A stretch of DNA of 16,144 bases. Origin: Streptomyces sp. WM6378. GTDB taxonomy: Bacteria; Actinomycetota; Actinomycetes; Streptomycetales; Streptomycetaceae. The stretch's first letter is position 1. Every line of letters begins with the position of its first letter. This document shows positions 7,202 through 13,272 of the stretch, piece by piece. The notes under the pieces were generated by a model. It did no database searches, was not told the origin of the DNA, and was given only the letters and a program-made list of their open reading frames with translations. The stretch spans positions 1 through 16,144 of the forward strand of contig NZ_LGDD01000031.1 of the NCBI RefSeq assembly GCF_001279695.1. The letters are read 5' to 3'. The position numbers were made by a program, and so were the translations under genes.

Positions 7202-7954
7202 CTACGCCGGCGGGTTGAGCTTGCGGAAGTAGGTCCAGCTGGTCTCGTTCGGCTCGCTCCACTTCTCGGGGGCCTGGGCGAACTCGGGATGGCGGTCGGC
7301 CATGTAGGCGCGCGTGCGCTCGGGGACCTCGGCGTACGAGCCGAGCTTGCGGCCCCGGCAGTGGAAGGTGAGGCCGCCGGGCCGCTGGCCCCGGGCCATC
7401 CAGGGCAGCCACGGGGACATCCGGGTCCACGACATGGCGGCCGGGACGCTGGGCGCCGATCCGGCCAGGTCGGCGCGGTCGGCGAAGAACTGGAAGAGCT
7501 CCAGCGCCTTATACGTGTCGCCGGCCGAGTGGCGGGGGTACTGGGCCACCGGCAGCGGCGACGGATAGGCGAGCGGGATCTCAAGACTGAAGCAGACCTG
7601 TCCGCCGAGCTCGGTCGTCGGGATGGGGAAGGGCCGCCACTTCTGGTTCGCCGGGTCGTTCCAGACGTGCACCACGGGCAGGTCCTGCCAGGTTTCCAGG
7701 ATCTCGCGAGTGACGGGGTCGAGGTAGAACGCGGCCTCGCGGGTGAGCAGTTGATACGCGTCCGGCCCGGCCTCCTCGTCCTGGACGAGCCGGGCGACGT
7801 TGACCCCCTCGAAGCCGAAGAGGCGCTGGTAGGGCTCGTCGGGGGCCCAGGAGTACACGTCTCCGGACCACCAGTAGGTGACCTCCTCACCGTCGAGCGA
7901 GGCACGGGTGCGGGCGAAGTCGCGGAGCAGCTCTGCGGGTGTCGGTGTCGTCAT
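7202..7954 (-). CDS. DUF1838 family protein
   Basis: A 250-residue soluble protein that I assign to the DUF1838 family from its overall pattern: aromatic-rich blocks TYWWSGDVYSW near 26-36 and HVWNDPANQKWRPFP near 96-110, with further Trp/Pro-rich blocks toward the C-terminus. No signal peptide or membrane segment is visible. The function of this family is not known to me, and nothing here reveals a catalytic site. Start at 7954 (MTTPTPAELL) is preferred over a GTG at 7999, because the extra 15 residues are Arg/Pro-rich and look non-coding. Neither start has a good Shine-Dalgarno sequence, so a leaderless mRNA is possible. It stands alone between the DUF397 terminator and its own weak terminator. 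Confidence 0.85.
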   Translation of the reverse strand: MTTPTPAELLRDFARTRASLDGEEVTYWWSGDVYSWAPDEPYQRLFGFEGVNVARLVQDEEAGPDAYQLLTREAAFYLDPVTREILETWQDLPVVHVWNDPANQKWRPFPIPTTELGGQVCFSLEIPLAYPSPLPVAQYPRHSAGDTYKALELFQFFADRADLAGSAPSVPAAMSWTRMSPWLPWMARGQRPGGLTFHCRGRKLGSYAEVPERTRAYMADRHPEFAQAPEKWSEPNETSWTYFRKLNPPA

Positions 7955-8057
7955 ACGGACCACTGTGCGCGGCCGCCGCCCCGGCCGCGAGGGAAACACC
8001 CCGCGCGGGACGAGGGCGGCCGGAAACAGCCGCTCCTGGCGCGCCGCCGAGCAGCAG

Positions 8058-8089
8058 GAAGCCCCGCGGCTGCGAAAGGGCGGGGCTTC
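8058..8089 (-). terminator. Hairpin terminator after the DUF397 gene
   Basis: A perfect 10-bp stem, GAAGCCCCGC (8058-8067) with GCGGGGCTTC (8080-8089), and a 12-base loop lie 17 bases after the DUF397 stop. There is no T-run. It probably ends the regulator-DUF397 operon and separates it from the DUF1838 gene. Confidence 0.6.
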
Positions 8090-8106
8090 AGCTCGTACGG
8101 TGACCG

Positions 8107-8364
8107 CTACGCGTCATCGGCGCGCTTGGCGAACTCGACGAGGCCGGTGAAGGCCTGCGGCGCGAGTATGAGGATGGGTCCGTGGGGGTTCTTGCTGTCG
8201 CGGACGGCGACGCTGTGCGAGGCGGTGAGGTCGGTGGCGACCTCGATGCAATCGCCGCCATTGTTGCTGTACGAAGACTTGGTCCAGGCGCACACCTCGA
8301 TGCAATCGCCGCCGTTGTCGCTGTACGAAGACTTGATCCAGTGGAGGGAGTCGGTCGTGGTCAC
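8107..8364 (-). CDS. DUF397 protein with duplicated motif (Scr2-like partner)
   Basis: An 85-residue small soluble DUF397 protein. The family hallmark W-x-KSSYS-x-NGGDCIEV occurs twice in tandem (about residues 9-24 and 27-42) where a normal member has one, followed by the usual V-RDSKNP-GP segment and a C-terminal helix. It starts with a GTG whose last two bases are part of the TGA of the upstream regulator (GTGA overlap), so the two are translationally coupled. In Streptomyces such pairs are described as Scr1/Scr2-like and have been likened to antitoxin-toxin or developmental regulator/partner pairs (abaA and whiJ loci). The exact activity of this one is unknown, and whether the doubled motif is functional cannot be seen. 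Confidence 0.9.
   Translation of the reverse strand: MTTTDSLHWIKSSYSDNGGDCIEVCAWTKSSYSNNGGDCIEVATDLTASHSVAVRDSKNPHGPILILAPQAFTGLVEFAKRADDA
8240..8341 (-). repeat. 54-bp-period tandem duplication inside the DUF397 gene
   Basis: Bases 8240-8287 and 8294-8341 match at 45 of 48 positions with a period of exactly 54 bases (18 codons), so the frame is kept. The high identity in a GC-rich gene points to a recent duplication. Confidence 0.9.
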
Positions 8365-9224
8365 GGGGTGCCCTTTCGTGCCTCGTTGATCAGGTCCACC
8401 GACGCCGCCTGCGGCAGCGCTTCGGCCTGTAGCTGATGGTAGGCCGCCAGCAGGGGAAGCACGGTGGCCGTGTCCCGGTCGAAGTGGCCCCGCATCTGGG
8501 ACTCCGCATACGCGGTCACGGACAGGTCCGCCAACGTCAGCAAATTCACCGGGAGGTTGAACGGGCGGCGCTCCCCCATGTCGTACGGGGCGATCTGGAG
8601 CACGGTGTTCGGCAGCGCGGCGAACTCCACCAGCCGGTCGAGCTGAGCATCCATGACCTCGGGGCCGCCGATCGGCCTGCGGATGCAGCTCTCGTCCATC
8701 ACCACCAGCATCGCGGGCGGGCGTGACCGCACCAGCGCCGCTTGGCGCCTCGCAATGAACGAGACGCGTTCATCGGCCTGTTCGGGTGTGATGGCACCCC
8801 GCCGAACGGCGCTGTAGGCCAGCACCCGCGTGTACTCCGCAGTCTGGAGAAGTCCGGGCACGATCCCGATTTGGTACAGCCGGATCTCCACCGCCCGGCC
8901 CTCCTGCTCCACGTACTGCGGGAACCCCTCCAGCAGGCCGCCGTGCTTGATCTCGCGGTATTGCAGCTCGAACGCCTCGGCGGTGCCCTCTGTGCCGAGC
9001 GCCCGGTCCGCGCTACGCGAGAAGCGGAGGGTTGGAGGCTTGCGCCCAGTTTCAACTGCCGAGATGTGCACGCTGGAATAGTCCGTGCGCTCGGCCAAGT
9101 CGTCCTGAGTCCAGCCACGCGCCTCCCGCAAACTGCGTAGGCGCGCCCCGTAGGCCGCCTGCGGAGACGCATCCGGATTCAAGTCCTTGCGGTTCAAGGG
9201 CAGTTCACCAACCCTTCGTTCCAT
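8361..9224 (-). CDS. Scr1-like XRE helix-turn-helix regulator with DUF5753
   Basis: A 287-residue DNA-binding protein. Residues about 24-80 form an XRE/Cro-type helix-turn-helix (GARLRSLREARGWTQDDLAERTDYSSVHISAVETGR region). The rest is the DUF5753 domain found only with these actinomycete regulators (IVPGLLQTAEYTRVLA near 121; ARRQAALVRSRPPAMLVVMDESCIRRPIGG; AAYHQLQAEAL near the end). ATG 9224 is chosen; the frame stays open further upstream but that part is Arg/Pro-rich, and related proteins begin close to NRKDLNPD, so a TTG at codon 10 is an alternative. It overlaps the DUF397 start. It is divergent from two small genes and probably controls the shared intergenic region. Confidence 0.93.
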   Translation of the reverse strand: MERRVGELPLNRKDLNPDASPQAAYGARLRSLREARGWTQDDLAERTDYSSVHISAVETGRKPPTLRFSRSADRALGTEGTAEAFELQYREIKHGGLLEGFPQYVEQEGRAVEIRLYQIGIVPGLLQTAEYTRVLAYSAVRRGAITPEQADERVSFIARRQAALVRSRPPAMLVVMDESCIRRPIGGPEVMDAQLDRLVEFAALPNTVLQIAPYDMGERRPFNLPVNLLTLADLSVTAYAESQMRGHFDRDTATVLPLLAAYHQLQAEALPQAASVDLINEARKGTP

Positions 9225-9273
9225 TGCAACAGGTTGAACGCTGCCCAAGTGTGGCCCACGCTGAACACTCCCG

Positions 9274-9289
9274 GTAGCACTTTCGCTAC
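9274..9289. promoter_or_regulatory. Candidate operator GTAGC-N6-GCTAC
   Basis: A 5-bp inverted repeat with a 6-base AT-richer centre lies in the 80-base divergent space between the Scr1-like regulator and the first small plus-strand gene, just upstream of that gene's GAGGAG Shine-Dalgarno sequence (9294-9299). Its place suits autoregulation by the XRE protein. The arms are short, so chance is possible. Confidence 0.3.
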
Positions 9290-9304
9290 AGAGAGGAGCG
9301 AACC

Positions 9305-9622
9305 ATGCCACTCGATGCGGAAGGCGGCTTCTGGCGGCTCGCCCCGGACTGGGTCTCGCGGGGCCCCTACGCCCCACCGACCCCTGACGTACTCAAGGCA
9401 GCACTGACCGGACTGCAAGGACTGCAAAGGCGGTTGGAACCCATGACATCCCCAGCGAGGCATGCGCCTCAGCTCGAACCCGTACCTCACCCCGGCTGCG
9501 GCACCTGCTCGGCCGCCAGCACCGCTCGCGCACGCGCGCACATGGCGGGCAACGCCGCAGACGTAACCCAGGCCACCGACACCATCCGGCAGCACCCCCA
9601 CGAGCGCGAAGACGAGTGCTGA
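9305..9622 (+). CDS. Hypothetical small CxxC protein A
   Basis: A 105-residue protein of unknown function. The strong GAGGAG at 9294-9299, 5 bases before the ATG, supports translation. The first half (WRLAPDWVSRGPYAPP, then LKAALTGLQGLQRRL) looks like a short ordered region plus helix. The second half has HPGCGTC followed by an Ala/Arg helix, GN, a second helix and HPHE. The pattern C-x2-C-x13-G-N-x13-H is shared with the next gene and suggests a small metal-binding or zinc-finger-like fold. It is divergent from the Scr1-like regulator and followed after 28 bases by its apparent paralogue. No membrane segment or signal peptide is seen. Confidence 0.65.
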   Translation: MPLDAEGGFWRLAPDWVSRGPYAPPTPDVLKAALTGLQGLQRRLEPMTSPARHAPQLEPVPHPGCGTCSAASTARARAHMAGNAADVTQATDTIRQHPHEREDEC

Positions 9623-9650
9623 GCGCGGTCTGCGCTCGGGAGGGGGCGGC

Positions 9651-9872
9651 ATGCTGGACCCAGCCGCATGGGACGTTGCGGAGTTCACGAAGCCACGGCC
9701 CGGCCGGGTCGACCCGAAGACCTGCCCCGCGTGCGCCCGGGTCAAGTCGCTCGGGATCGAGGCCGCTGAAAGCGGCGACCCGGAGCTGGCCGCCGATTGG
9801 GTGGAACTCGCTTACGCACACGCAGAGTTGGGCCACCCGTGGGACCACCGCTGGCCCGGGGTGGACAGTTGA
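9651..9872 (+). CDS. Hypothetical small CxxC protein B
   Basis: A 73-residue protein of unknown function. GGGAGGGGG ends a few bases before the ATG and is a good Shine-Dalgarno sequence. It has KTCPACARVKSLGIEAAESGD, then a Trp-containing helix and AHAELGHPWDHRW. The spacing C-x2-C-x13-G-D-x13-H equals that of the preceding protein, which suggests the two are distant paralogues forming a two-gene unit. A small zinc-binding fold is plausible; no enzyme motif is seen. It runs convergently toward the VOC gene with 41 bases between stops, in which I see no convincing terminator. Confidence 0.65.
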   Translation: MLDPAAWDVAEFTKPRPGRVDPKTCPACARVKSLGIEAAESGDPELAADWVELAYAHAELGHPWDHRWPGVDS

Positions 9873-9913
9873 GCGGTTGAACGGTCAGGGACGCACGGTC
9901 GGCCGGGCGTCGC

Positions 9914-10312
9914 TCAGCCCCAGGTGCGGGAGCACAGCACCAGGCGGTAGCCGTCCGGGTCGGCGACGGTGACGCCGTACTCGTCCCAGTACGGGTTGTG
10001 CGCGGCGACGCGGGTTCCGCCGGCCGCGACGAGGCGGTCGACGAGGGTCTCGTCCACGGGGGTGCCGAGGTAGACCACGAACAGGTCTTCCACGGTCGGG
10101 GTCGGCTCAAGCGGGTGCTCGGGGTCGTTGGTCAGCTCGAAGTGCCAGGACCCGCCGGCCGGGCCGACCATCAGGAGGTCGTGCTCGCCGGAGACGCGCT
10201 CGGTGGTGCGCCACAGGACGTCGAGGCCGAGGCCGTCCACGTAGAAGTGTTCGGCGGCGGCGAGGTCCCGCGAGGGCCGGGCCACCCGGACATGCGTCGT
10301 GGCGTCGATCAT
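9914..10312 (-). CDS. VOC-superfamily (glyoxalase/bleomycin-resistance-like) protein
   Basis: A 132-residue soluble protein with one vicinal-oxygen-chelate domain: THVRVARPSRDLAAAEHFYVDGLGL at the start (possible metal ligand H7), SWHFEL near 55-60 in the middle, and the closing GVTVADPDGYRLVL. Members bind a metal and act as glyoxalases, dioxygenases, isomerases or drug-binding proteins; the substrate here cannot be told. The last ligand position, often Glu or Gln, is not clearly filled, so metal binding may be altered. Its ATG overlaps the stop of the upstream cupin gene (ATGA), so both are translated from one message and may act on the same pathway. Confidence 0.9.
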   Translation of the reverse strand: MIDATTHVRVARPSRDLAAAEHFYVDGLGLDVLWRTTERVSGEHDLLMVGPAGGSWHFELTNDPEHPLEPTPTVEDLFVVYLGTPVDETLVDRLVAAGGTRVAAHNPYWDEYGVTVADPDGYRLVLCSRTWG

Positions 10313-10833
10313 GCCGACGCCTCCAGGGCGGCGCGCCAGGCGGGGCTGTCGCAGTAGTGGTTGTCGAACCGCTCGGCGGACTCGGCGATCTCCTTCGGGT
10401 CGGCCTCGCCGCGCATGACCCGGCCGAGCAGACGCAGGTAGTCGAAGCGGCCCATGCCCGGAGTGAACACGAACAGGACGTCGGCCTCGCCGCCGGGCGC
10501 GGCGGCGAAGGCGTGCGGGGTGTGCGGCGGCACGGCCAGGAAGTCGCCGGCCTCCAGGACGGTGACCTCCTCGCCCACCAGCACCTGGAGGGACCCGCTG
10601 ATCACGAAGAACAGCTCGGTCGCCTTGGTGTGGAAGTGGGCGGGCGCCCCGACGGCCCCCTTGGCGAAGGTGGACCGGTAGGTGGTGAAGCCGTCGGCCG
10701 TACGGTCCGAGTCGGCGAGCAGCGTCATGACGCTGCTGGGGTCCGCGCAGGTCTCGGCGTCGCCGCGACGGGTGAGCACGGGCGGGAACGGCGGGGCGAT
10801 CTGGGAGGCCTGGGAGGTCGTTTCCTGGGTCAT
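10309..10833 (-). CDS. Cupin-domain protein
   Basis: A 174-residue soluble single-cupin protein. Cupin motif 1 is GAPAHFHTKATELFFVISG (H66, H68, E73) and motif 2 is GDFLAVPPHTPHAF (H107), giving the usual His/His/Glu/His metal site. A C-terminal helix region (YLRLLGRVMRGEADPKEIAESAERFDNHY) resembles the tail seen in quercetin-dioxygenase-like cupins, so a dioxygenase or isomerase role is possible but unproven. AAGG lies 7-8 bases before the ATG. First gene of a two-gene unit with the VOC protein. Confidence 0.92.
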   Translation of the reverse strand: MTQETTSQASQIAPPFPPVLTRRGDAETCADPSSVMTLLADSDRTADGFTTYRSTFAKGAVGAPAHFHTKATELFFVISGSLQVLVGEEVTVLEAGDFLAVPPHTPHAFAAAPGGEADVLFVFTPGMGRFDYLRLLGRVMRGEADPKEIAESAERFDNHYCDSPAWRAALEASA

Positions 10834-10870
10834 GACGTGACCTTACGATCTTGAACGGCCCTATGAACAG

Positions 10871-10881
10871 GCCAATTTGGC
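10871..10881. promoter_or_regulatory. Palindrome GCCAATTTGGC upstream of the cupin gene
   Basis: Arms GCCAA/TTGGC around one central base, 38 bases before the cupin ATG. It sits where an operator near the promoter would lie. Short, and could be chance. Confidence 0.2.
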
Positions 10882-10947
10882 GCGATAGAGCTTGGGCCAT
10901 TGTGGAGGCGTGGCTTCCGTTCGGCGTGCGGACCGTACGGGGCACTC

Positions 10948-10966
10948 GCGCAGTTCCCCGCGCCCC
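10948..10966 (-). repeat. Solo copy of the GCGCAGTTCCCCGCGCCCC element
   Basis: The 19-base element occurs here and again at 11004-11022, and in inverted form at 16012-16031 and 16070-16089. From general knowledge of Streptomyces genomes this sequence is a very common intergenic repeat. Confidence 0.8.
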
Positions 10967-10983
10967 CAACTCCCTCTCGGCCT

Positions 10984-11151
10984 CGGACCGTGCGTGGTTC
11001 TTTGCGCAGTTCCCCGCGCCCCTAGCAGCATCGCCCTGGCCCGCACCAGGCATTTCAGCCCGTCATGGGGGTCCCCCCTGGCCCTTGAGGCCTTGGGGGA
11101 GTTTGAGGACGAGCGCCCTTCAGGCGCGAACGGGGTCCGGGGCGGAGCCCC
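10984..11151 (-). repeat. Left copy of ~168-bp inverted repeat
   Basis: This block is the reverse complement of 15883-16051. The core 11057-11151 matches 15883-15977 at 93 of 95 positions; the outer part, with the GCGCAGTTCCCCGCGCCCCT element at 11004-11023, is conserved with small gaps. It includes the GGGGC-GGA-GCCCC mini-hairpin. In the right copy the element follows directly behind a gene end. This copy has no minus-strand gene to its right that it would terminate. Confidence 0.85.
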
Positions 11152-11290
11152 AGGGTCCTTCACCCCCGGAGGCCACGCGGCGGAGCCGCAGAGTGTCACA
11201 GCGGGAAGGGGCGGGGTGGGGAATAGGTCCCCCCGGGACGGGACTTTGGCGGGGTCGCATTCGTTGCCCGCCGCGTTAGCGTGAAGAGCG

Positions 11291-11321
11291 CCGGGGTGCC
11301 ACGACACCACCCCGGCACCCC
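11291..11321 (+). promoter_or_regulatory. Two competing hairpins in the cbiX leader
   Basis: CCGGGGTG (11291-11298) can pair with CACCCCGG (11308-11315), or GGGGTGCC (11293-11300) can pair with GGCACCCC (11314-11321). Both have 8-bp perfect stems and share the left arm, so they exclude each other. The second uses the first Cs of the C-tract. The region lies 36-66 bases before the cbiX ATG and may act as a leader switch or only as a structured 5' end; no known riboswitch consensus was recognised. Confidence 0.4.
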
Positions 11322-11337
11322 CCCCCCCCCCCCCCCC
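11318..11337 (+). repeat. C20 homopolymer upstream of cbiX
   Basis: Twenty consecutive C residues lie 19 bases before the cbiX ATG and 5 bases before its GGGAGG ribosome binding site. Such tracts change length readily in replication and in sequencing, so the exact number is uncertain. Confidence 0.85.
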
Positions 11338-11356
11338 GCAACGGGAGGTCGCGAAC

Positions 11357-12028
11357 ATGCTGGTCGTCGCCGTGCACGGCAGCACCGCCCCCGAGGCGGC
11401 CGCCACCGTCGGCCGCCTCGTACGGGCGCTGGGCGTGCCCGCCCTCGTAGGGCATCTGGACGGGCAGCGGCCGTCGCTCGCCGATGTCCTCGCCCGGAAC
11501 CCGGGCGCCACCGTCGTGCCCCTCCTCCTCGGCGACGGCTTCCACCGCCGCGTGGACATTCCCGCCGTCGCCCGCCGCTTCCGCTGCACCGTCACCGACG
11601 GGCTCGCGGAAGAGCCCGACGTCGCCCGCGCCGTGCACGAGCGGCTGCTCGCGGCCAACGGCCCCGGGGACGCCGTCGTGGTCGCGGGCGCCGGTTCGAC
11701 CCGCCCGCACGGGAACGACGGAACCCGCGCCGCCGTAAGGGAGTTGAGCGCCGCGCACCCCGACATCCCCGTACTCGACGCGTACTGCGCCGCCGCGTCA
11801 CCCACCGTCCCCGAGCGCGGGGCGCAGCTGGAGAACGCGGGCTGCCGGCGGATCACCATCGCCGCGCACCTCCTCGCGCCCGGCCGCTTCACCCGCGCCC
11901 TGGACGCGCTGGCCGCAGCGACCTCCGGCGTGCACGCCGTGTCCGCGCCGATCGCCGATCACCCGATCCTCGCCCGCCTTGTGCTGAACCGGTACGAATC
12001 CGTACGCCCTGAAGTGTTGGCCGCCTAG
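11357..12028 (+). CDS. CbiX/SirB-like sirohydrochlorin chelatase
   Basis: A 223-residue cytoplasmic protein of the CbiX family, which inserts Fe2+ (siroheme) or Co2+ (cobalamin) into sirohydrochlorin. The N-terminal half has VVAVHGS (H7) and VVPLLLGDGFHRRVDIP (H63), the two metal-binding histidines of the family. The C-terminal half repeats the fold in degenerate form (VVAGAGSTR at about 108-116; ITIAAHLLAPGRFTRALD with H171). GGGAGG lies 8 bases before the ATG at 11357. It is first of a three-gene plus-strand run; LtrA follows within 24-38 bases. Siroheme is the cofactor of the NirBD reductase in this window, so a supporting role is plausible, but the gene is 4 kb away with unrelated genes between. 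Metal choice cannot be read from sequence. Confidence 0.85.
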   Translation: MLVVAVHGSTAPEAAATVGRLVRALGVPALVGHLDGQRPSLADVLARNPGATVVPLLLGDGFHRRVDIPAVARRFRCTVTDGLAEEPDVARAVHERLLAANGPGDAVVVAGAGSTRPHGNDGTRAAVRELSAAHPDIPVLDAYCAAASPTVPERGAQLENAGCRRITIAAHLLAPGRFTRALDALAAATSGVHAVSAPIADHPILARLVLNRYESVRPEVLAA

Positions 12029-12057
12029 CGCGCCCGGCCGTCTGGTGTGCTGTGCGC

Positions 12058-13221
12058 ATGCCACGCATGACCGCACGCAGCCGCCACGAGGAGCACCGCG
12101 CCTCGACCCCGCTTGAACTCTTCTTCGACCTCTGTTTCGTGGTCGCCGTCGCCCAGGCCGGCGCCCGCCTCGTCCACGCTCTGACAGAGGGCCATGTGGG
12201 CACGGGGCTCGCGGGGTACGCAGCCGTATTCTTCGCGATCTGGTGGGCGTGGATGAACTTCACGTGGTTCGCCTCGGCGTACGACACCGACGACGCGCTG
12301 TACCGGGTCGTGACGCTCGTGCAGATCACCGGCGTGCTGATCCTGGCGGCGGGCGTGCCGCGCGCGTTCGACGACGGTGACTTCACGATCAGCGTGATCG
12401 GCTACATCGTGATGCGGCTCGCGCTGACGAGCCAGTGGCTGCGGGCCGCCGTGAGCTGCCAGGACCCGGCCGAACGCCAGGTGTGTCTGCGGTACGCGGC
12501 CGGGCTCGTGGTGTGCCAGCTCGGCTGGGTCGGCATGCTGTTCGTCCCGGACTCCGCCCGCACTTGGGTGTTCCCGCTGCTCGCCCTCGCCGAACTGTCC
12601 GTCCCCATGCTCGCCGAACGCCACCACACCACCAGCTGGCATCCGCACCACATCGCCGAGCGGTACGGCCTGTTCACGCTGATCGTGCTCGGCGAGACCG
12701 TGTCGGCCGCCACCATCGCCGTACAGGAGGCCCTCGACGAGCACGACGAGCTCGGCGATCTGCTGCCGCTCGCGGCGGGCGGGCTGCTCATCGTGTTCGC
12801 CGCGTGGTGGATCTACTTCGCGGCACCCATCCACGACCACCTGTCCTCCAACCGGCAGGGTTTCGTGTGGGGTTACGGACATTACGTGGTGCTCGCGTCG
12901 GCGGCGGCGATCGGGGCGGGGATGGAGGTGGCGATCGAGCAGACCGTCGGCAAGGCGCACATCTCGGCGATCGCGGCGGCCTCCGCGGTGACGGTGCCGG
13001 CGGCGCTGTTCATGCTGACGGTGTGGGCGTTGCACTCCCGCCACTTCAAGCGGGGCGCGGCGCAGCAACTGACCTTGCCCGTCTCGGCGTTGGTGATTTT
13101 GGGGTGTACGTTCGCGGGGCATGCGGCGGTGCCGCTTGCCGGGGCGGTGGCGGCGGTGACGGTTGCGGTCGGCTGGACGCTGAACCGCCGCCGGGCGGAG
13201 CGGACCCCGGCCGGGGCTTGA
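12058..13221 (+). CDS. LtrA-family (low temperature requirement A) membrane protein
   Basis: A 387-residue polytopic inner-membrane protein with about 10 hydrophobic segments. Family marks are STPLELFFDLCFVVAVAQ near the N-terminus, WWAWMNFTWFASAYDTDD, and HHIAERYGLFTLIVLGETV in the middle. The family is named after a Listeria gene needed for growth in the cold; its biochemical role is unknown. Starts at 12052 (GTG), 12058 (ATG) and 12067 (ATG) are possible, none with a clear Shine-Dalgarno sequence; 12058 is a compromise. It follows cbiX closely and precedes the BTAD regulator by 51 bases, in which only a weak GCCCC/GGGGC hairpin is seen. Confidence 0.88.
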   Translation: MPRMTARSRHEEHRASTPLELFFDLCFVVAVAQAGARLVHALTEGHVGTGLAGYAAVFFAIWWAWMNFTWFASAYDTDDALYRVVTLVQITGVLILAAGVPRAFDDGDFTISVIGYIVMRLALTSQWLRAAVSCQDPAERQVCLRYAAGLVVCQLGWVGMLFVPDSARTWVFPLLALAELSVPMLAERHHTTSWHPHHIAERYGLFTLIVLGETVSAATIAVQEALDEHDELGDLLPLAAGGLLIVFAAWWIYFAAPIHDHLSSNRQGFVWGYGHYVVLASAAAIGAGMEVAIEQTVGKAHISAIAAASAVTVPAALFMLTVWALHSRHFKRGAAQQLTLPVSALVILGCTFAGHAAVPLAGAVAAVTVAVGWTLNRRRAERTPAGA

Positions 13222-13272
13222 CCCGGGGAGGCCGCGCCCCACCCCGCGAGGGGCTGCGCGAGAATCGGCCGC

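Larger units (their letters stand above)
10834..11356. other. Intergenic region between cupin and cbiX
   Basis: This 523-base divergent region holds no convincing gene. It contains, left to right, a short palindrome near the cupin promoter, two GCGCAGTTCCCCGCGCCCC elements, the left copy of the ~168-bp inverted repeat, further low-complexity Streptomyces-type repeat sequence with a GCGGC-GGA-GCCGC mini-hairpin (11177-11189), and the cbiX leader with its hairpins and C-tract. Open frames through the repeat on the plus strand are composition artefacts. No clear -35/-10 pair for cbiX was found. Confidence 0.7.

Noticed and set aside
8240..8341. CRISPR-like or regulatory repeat array
   Set aside because: There are only two units, contiguous and in frame within a recognisable gene.
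9225..9377. 51-residue N-terminal extension of the Scr1-like regulator
   Set aside because: The extension is Arg/Pro-rich, would overlap the divergent small gene and its promoter, and has no family similarity.
10851..11279. Open frame of 142 codons across the left repeat
   Set aside because: The frame is the translation of the dispersed repeat; an equivalent frame appears through the right repeat. No ribosome binding site or domain.
11281..12012. Alternative-frame ORF of 243 codons over cbiX
   Set aside because: It is Arg/Pro-rich and starts upstream of the C-tract, while the CbiX frame has the family histidines and a ribosome binding site.
13218..13265. TTGACC (13218) and GAGAAT (13260) as a -35/-10 pair for the BTAD gene
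   Set aside because: The spacing of about 36 bases is far too long for a sigma-70-type promoter.
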